Shown here piece by piece: positions 6,201 through 8,158 of a stretch of 8,158 nt of DNA. This DNA is from Kiritimatiellia bacterium. GTDB lineage: Bacteria > Verrucomicrobiota > Kiritimatiellia > RFP12 > UBA1067. How positions within the stretch are numbered: the first letter of the stretch is position 1; each line of letters begins with the position of its first letter. A program made the translations under genes and the position numbers. The DNA is taken from contig JAGCJE010000304.1 of assembly GCA_017648225.1 (NCBI GenBank), positions 1 through 8,158 on the forward strand, written 5' to 3'. The notes below the pieces were generated by a model, which was not told where the DNA came from, made no database searches, and worked only from the letters and a program-made list of their open reading frames with translations.

Positions 6201-8158
6201 TACCAGTAAGCATATAACCAGTCGACGCGACAACACCCGTTAACTCCGAGCCAGTGTAGACGAGACCTGTCTGAGCGACAGGCGCGTCAACAGCTGTTAA
6301 TACAGGCTCCTCAACTATCTCACCCGCTTCAACGGTAAGAACGAGCTTATTATCATCAACAACCGCTACCGTTCCCTTAGCTCCCGCGGCGCATGTAAGC
6401 TCAACCTTAGCATAATTAGCTAAATAATCAGACGCTGTAGCTAAAAGAACTGTTTTTTTAGCGCCTTCAGCTGGAACTCCGAGCGCCGTCGCGTCAATTA
6501 CGAGCTTAGCGTCATACCAGAAGTATACAGAGCAATCCCCGCCCGTAGCTCTAATAGGAGCGGTGCTCTCCCAACCTGAGGCCGGAACGATAAAGCGAAC
6601 GGTACAGCGCAATTTATCTGTAGCGTCCTTTTCTAAGCCGAACATGCAACGGCCTTCAGACTTGCTCGAAACAATACCAGCCGACGCTCCTCTAAACTCA
6701 AGTGTAGCGCTAGCGTTTTCACCTGTGCCGAATCCATACGCCAGATAGTCACTAGGATTAGCCCTATCTTTAACAGTAAGCGCAGCGTTGTCGATTACGA
6801 GCGTCATATTAGGCGCATCGAACTTAGCGTATTTAACCGAGTAATTCTTATTGAGCGTACAAGTAAACGCATTTGCGAGCGTCGCGGGGAAGTCCGCCGT
6901 CGCGTATGTTCCATTATTAGGAATTCCGTAATTCGCGCTCGCAGACGCTGTCCAGTTAGTCGTATACGCCCAAGGTCCAGTGTAACCGCGCCAAGTATAA
7001 GTTGAAGAAGCCGTATCCGCTGAACCATAAACTGTAGGATCGATAACCGTATCACCTGTACTCGGGGGCGTACCCTTAATAATAACGAGATTAATAGCAT
7101 TCCCCGATTTCCTTACAACACCGTAATGACCGCTAGCACAGTTTACAACAGATGAATTCGCAACTAAGTCAGCTCCATCATTCAATGTTCCAGCCGAAAT
7201 TAGCTTATACGTTCCGGCGCTCTTACCGCCAGCATTAACCGTAATGGTAGAGCCGGGATTAACCGTAAATGTGCCAGTAATTTTAAGAAGAGGATCAGTA
7301 GTAGTTTTATTGAGCACTCCGAGCCCGAACTCCAACCCAAGAGCGCCGGCGACACCGTTTACCTTACCCGAAGTCGTAAACCGCATAAACGCATTGGTAA
7401 CATAAAGATATTGCGTAGTATCTTTAGATCCGCCTGTAAACCAGCCGAGAGTAGAATATTCTTCTTTATCATCATAAAATACCTCAACTTTGGCATTCTT
7501 ACAATTATCAGCAGGGAATTTTAAATATGTTTTATTAGGCGACTTAGAAATAAAGCCGCTGATACATAATGTAGATCCGCCCCAAACATCAAAGGAAGCT
7601 AAACCATCATAAACAGATTTACTGGTATTATAAGGATCGACAAAATAAAAATGAACACCAGTCCATTCTGATCTTCCCGCGCGATGTTCAAAAATGCAAC
7701 GCTCGCTAACCGTATGCCCTTCAGATGTGAAATAAAATGGACAATCGTATATACCGACTAAACCATTAGGAGAGCGTTTCGAAGCATCACAAACAATCAT
7801 ACCGGTCCTGAACGCCATATCCCCGGTACAATTTCGCGAATAAGTTCCTAAAGCTTGTGTTTCTGTCGCATTCGGCTGAATAAAGATTCTATTATTATAT
7901 GATATGGGCGAAAACCCATCTTTGCACACCGAAGATTGATTAAGGTTTTTATACCAACGATAGTACGAATTGAATGAGCCGAAACCGCGGAAATAATAAT
8001 CGGTATATACGAACTCGTCAACTTCGACCTCGGGCTCTTCAACTTCAGGCGGCTGAGGAGCGTTGGGATCGGGATTAACCGCCGCGGTCTCAGGCTCTTC
8101 AAGCATAATTGAAATATAGTTATCAATTAACGCCTTTGCATTCGCTGCGCTTACATTC
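3262..8158 (-). CDS. Giant modular surface protein: beta-solenoid, Ig-like and glycine-rich domains (5' end outside window)
   Basis: The frame ends with TAA at 3264-3262 and stays open through the right edge. An ATG at 8106 would give 1614 residues, but 17 further in-frame codons (including NAKALIDNYISI) precede it and no signal peptide follows it, so the true start is upstream. Numbering from that Met, the modules are: an acidic Pro-rich linker (1-32); a Cys-containing beta-rich unit ending in solenoid-like strands (about 33-343); a second passenger-like unit opening YTWRG...NW (368-592); two Ig/MBG-like repeats (602-747); a PDPE linker (750-765); glycine-rich domain 1 (770-1078); a third Ig-like repeat (1084-1159); glycine-rich domain 2 (1165-1479); and a C-terminal region with an amphipathic helix (about 1504-1545) and beta strands ending VIFRLVIE. 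No beta-barrel, LPxTG or PEP-CTERM signal is visible. The composition suggests an extracellular adhesin-like or structural role, but function is unknown. Confidence 0.88.
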   Translation of the reverse strand, partial: NVSAANAKALIDNYISIMLEEPETAAVNPDPNAPQPPEVEEPEVEVDEFVYTDYYFRGFGSFNSYYRWYKNLNQSSVCKDGFSPISYNNRIFIQPNATETQALGTYSRNCTGDMAFRTGMIVCDASKRSPNGLVGIYDCPFYFTSEGHTVSERCIFEHRAGRSEWTGVHFYFVDPYNTSKSVYDGLASFDVWGGSTLCISGFISKSPNKTYLKFPADNCKNAKVEVFYDDKEEYSTLGWFTGGSKDTTQYLYVTNAFMRFTTSGKVNGVAGALGLEFGLGVLNKTTTDPLLKITGTFTVNPGSTITVNAGGKSAGTYKLISAGTLNDGADLVANSSVVNCASGHYGVVRKSGNAINLVIIKGTPPSTGDTVIDPTVYGSADTASSTYTWRGYTGPWAYTTNWTASASANYGIPNNGTYATADFPATLANAFTCTLNKNYSVKYAKFDAPNMTLVIDNAALTVKDRANPSDYLAYGFGTGENASATLEFRGASAGIVSSKSEGRCMFGLEKDATDKLRCTVRFIVPASGWESTAPIRATGGDCSVYFWYDAKLVIDATALGVPAEGAKKTVLLATASDYLANYAKVELTCAAGAKGTVAVVDDNKLVLTVEAGEIVEEPVLTAVDAPVAQTGLVYTGSELTGVVASTGYMLTGNMATDAGEYTALATLAEGYKWSDDTTADKSITWVIAKATNEWTIEPSISLTEWNQGETAGVLTAGVAKFGTVTASMTELPTEVGTYAITYTVADTKNYTGLTATVQFEIKAVVVEPDPVPDPEPDPEPDPVEPKLEIDPAVGYIVTELGELKDQVAVVFTNANNYAWTMPKGAKNVEFLVVGGGGGGGGHYKGTETKLNQGGSGGGGGAVVTGFVNNIAYGASMTINVGEGGEGGIATSGTTTDGLVGANGGNSYFKVGDITYITAYGGGGDGGKSSTGVAIGGSNSGSRGRYEGSTASITATALANVEYVGAGADVSNVHCMRNKGTDGYQTDSGAPGGGGGGAMSEGFRATGSGSGSAGGAGYKSDITGESKVYGSGGASGLGKSVAGGAEIGKGGVGAGSGYANENGGDALANQGGGGGGGSYEKAGGAGGSGIIVLRFAYFEGNIVVDAEVDVKSKISSKAYTGSPLTSGLVNTYAYSVEELTDDLVNVGKKTVRVTLNDGYIWSDGDTNKSKDFDWYIAAVESMDNGYKVVGLGEKGDEVAVVFTNHATTINWTVPQNLKNAQFLVVGGGAGGGADSHYDAASGGAGGGGGSVVVGEVDITKDAIVTVKLGAGGAGGQARTNQTDGESGTFYGASKKGGNTTFAVAGTTYVTAYGGGRDQGTTAKDTAAITTSQVNVGGVGGSNGGSRGGYTTAQATTPKMGVFADVADLHNCVTYGNIGGKGCSEYYYGYPSAGGGGGAIEVGGDAGNKLDNWSGGKGGEGLVSDITGTRVVYGSGGGGASTQGASGGNGGEGAGNGGDNDNPQGTSGLANQGGGGGGSSREATYGGNGGSGIVVIRYTLEPEWTPPMPEKDGEADFKVEYNPEVLAALEAKAATSVDVKVNGVKLKGDKAVEALNTAVKNFDDALTFNETAASLDIVIEVTEVNVENPAASKYIVKRGDAVLNIKEGANVTTKINRINNLNSDAVIFRLVIE
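3670..4614 (-). repeat. Glycine-rich domain, copy 2, of the giant protein
   Basis: Residues about 1165-1479 open YKVVGLGEKGDEVAVVFTN, then a W-T-V-P strand, NAQFLVVGGG and long glycine runs, and end GGSGIVVIRY. This order (FLVVGGGG at the start, AYGGG in the middle, GGGGG blocks, GSGIVVIRY at the end) matches the bacterial glycine-rich domain I know as Gly_rich_2 in Pfam. A glycine-poor insert around residues 1330-1373 holds Cys1353 and Cys1364. The domain is paralogous to the copy at 4873-5799. Confidence 0.8.
4630..4857 (-). repeat. Third Ig/MBG-like repeat of the giant protein
   Basis: Residues 1084-1159 contain YTGSPLTSGLV, then NVGKKTVRVTL and GYIWSDGDTNKSKDFDWYIA. This parallels the first Ig-like repeat (602-670), which has YTGSELTGVV, DAGEYTALATL and GYKWSDDTTADKSITWVIA. 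Small beta-sandwich repeats of this kind act as spacers in bacterial surface proteins. Its position between the two glycine-rich domains implies that an Ig plus Gly-rich pair was duplicated. Confidence 0.75.
4873..5799 (-). repeat. Glycine-rich domain, copy 1, of the giant protein
   Basis: Residues about 770-1078 open YIVTELGELKDQVAVVFTN, then AWTMP and VEFLVVGGGGGGGG, and close GSGIIVLRF. Matching blocks in copy 2 include AVVFTN, FLVVGGG, AYGGG, GGSNSGSRG (GGSNGGSRG in copy 2), SDITG, YGSGG and LANQGGGGGG. A glycine-poor insert near 928-969 carries a single Cys (957), matching the insert position in copy 2. Similar domains occur in bacterial surface and phage tail proteins. Confidence 0.8.
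5812..5859 (-). repeat. 12-bp tandem repeat encoding a PDPE-type linker
   Basis: Four 12-bp units encode EPDP, VPDP, EPDP and EPDP (residues 750-765). The acidic, proline-rich run is a typical extended spacer and separates the solenoid/Ig half of the protein from the glycine-rich half. A similar acidic Pro-Glu linker lies near residues 4-32. Short in-frame repeats like this can change copy number by slippage. Confidence 0.75.
5866..6303 (-). repeat. Tandem pair of Ig/MBG-like repeats in the giant protein
   Basis: Residues 602-670 and 671-747 are two adjacent small beta-sandwich units. The first contains YTGSELTGVV, DAGEYTALATL and GYKWSD, and ends ITWVIAKA. The second contains EVGTYAITYTV, then NYTG, and ends ATVQFEIKAV. 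The pattern (P/YTG start, AGxY strand, GYxW or NY turn, closing strand with I-A-K-A) is the MBG/bacterial Ig-like pattern common in secreted repeat proteins. Repeat one is most like the third copy at 4630-4857. Confidence 0.7.
6331..7005 (-). other. Passenger-like beta-solenoid unit 2 of the giant protein
   Basis: Residues 368-592 start STYTWRGYTGPWAYTTNW, the W-G...W...NW opening often seen in autotransporter-associated beta-strand repeats. They continue with alternating short strands (VKYAKFDAPNMTLVIDN, LVIDAT) and end AVVDDNKLVLTV. Four Cys (416, 487, 501, 525) and one more at 572 are present, unusual for solenoid passengers, which are usually Cys-poor. Without a C-terminal barrel this unit cannot be a classical autotransporter passenger on its own. 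Confidence 0.5.

Noticed and set aside
3262..8158. Phage tail fibre or tip adhesin
   Set aside because: Glycine-rich domains occur in phage adhesins, but no phage structural, lysis or packaging gene is nearby and the neighbours are a secreted peptidase and a sugar transporter. A cellular surface protein is more likely.
3262..8158. Classical type V autotransporter
   Set aside because: The solenoid-like units suggest a passenger, but the C-terminus has no 250-300 residue beta-barrel and does not end in an aromatic residue.

Overview
All three genes in this window lie on the minus strand, so transcription runs from the right edge to the left. The organism looks like a bacterium with an outer membrane or other elaborate surface. 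The best guess is a gut or rumen member of the Kiritimatiellota/Verrucomicrobiota (PVC) group. This is inferred from a RhaT-type sugar transporter, a secreted papain-like peptidase with a C-terminal module of the kind I associate with that group, a giant beta-solenoid/Ig/glycine-rich surface protein, mid-40s GC by eye, and no clear Shine-Dalgarno sequence at any visible start. The taxonomic call is moderate to weak.

Layout from right to left. (1) Positions 8158-3262 hold one continuous reading frame for a giant modular surface protein. It is still open at the right edge, so its true start is outside the window. Modules in order: acidic Pro/Glu linker, two beta-solenoid (passenger-like) units, two Ig/MBG-like repeats, a (PDPE)n linker, a glycine-rich domain, a third Ig-like repeat, a second glycine-rich domain, and a small alpha/beta C-terminal region. 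(2) A strong intrinsic terminator with a GUAA tetraloop follows at 3232-3205. (3) The intergenic stretch 2936-3261 also contains a three-copy heptad repeat, a cluster of phased ATGCGC motifs with a hairpin, a 12-bp palindrome and a good sigma70-like promoter. (4) Positions 2935-1097 encode a secreted C1A (papain-family) cysteine peptidase with all four catalytic-site residues, a lectin-like domain and a C-terminal module. (5) After a 92-bp gap with an extended -10 promoter, 1004-1 encodes a RhaT-family (L-rhamnose/H+ symporter) membrane protein, cut off at its C-terminus by the left edge.

No single pathway is evident. The giant protein and the peptidase both look extracytoplasmic, and the transporter is an inner-membrane sugar importer. 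A theme of surface interaction with polysaccharide or protein plus sugar uptake is plausible but is inference only. No mobile elements, RNA genes or CRISPR arrays were seen. The most unusual content is the giant protein with its duplicated Ig/glycine-rich modules and no recognisable export or anchor signal in the visible part, together with the repeat-rich intergenic region.
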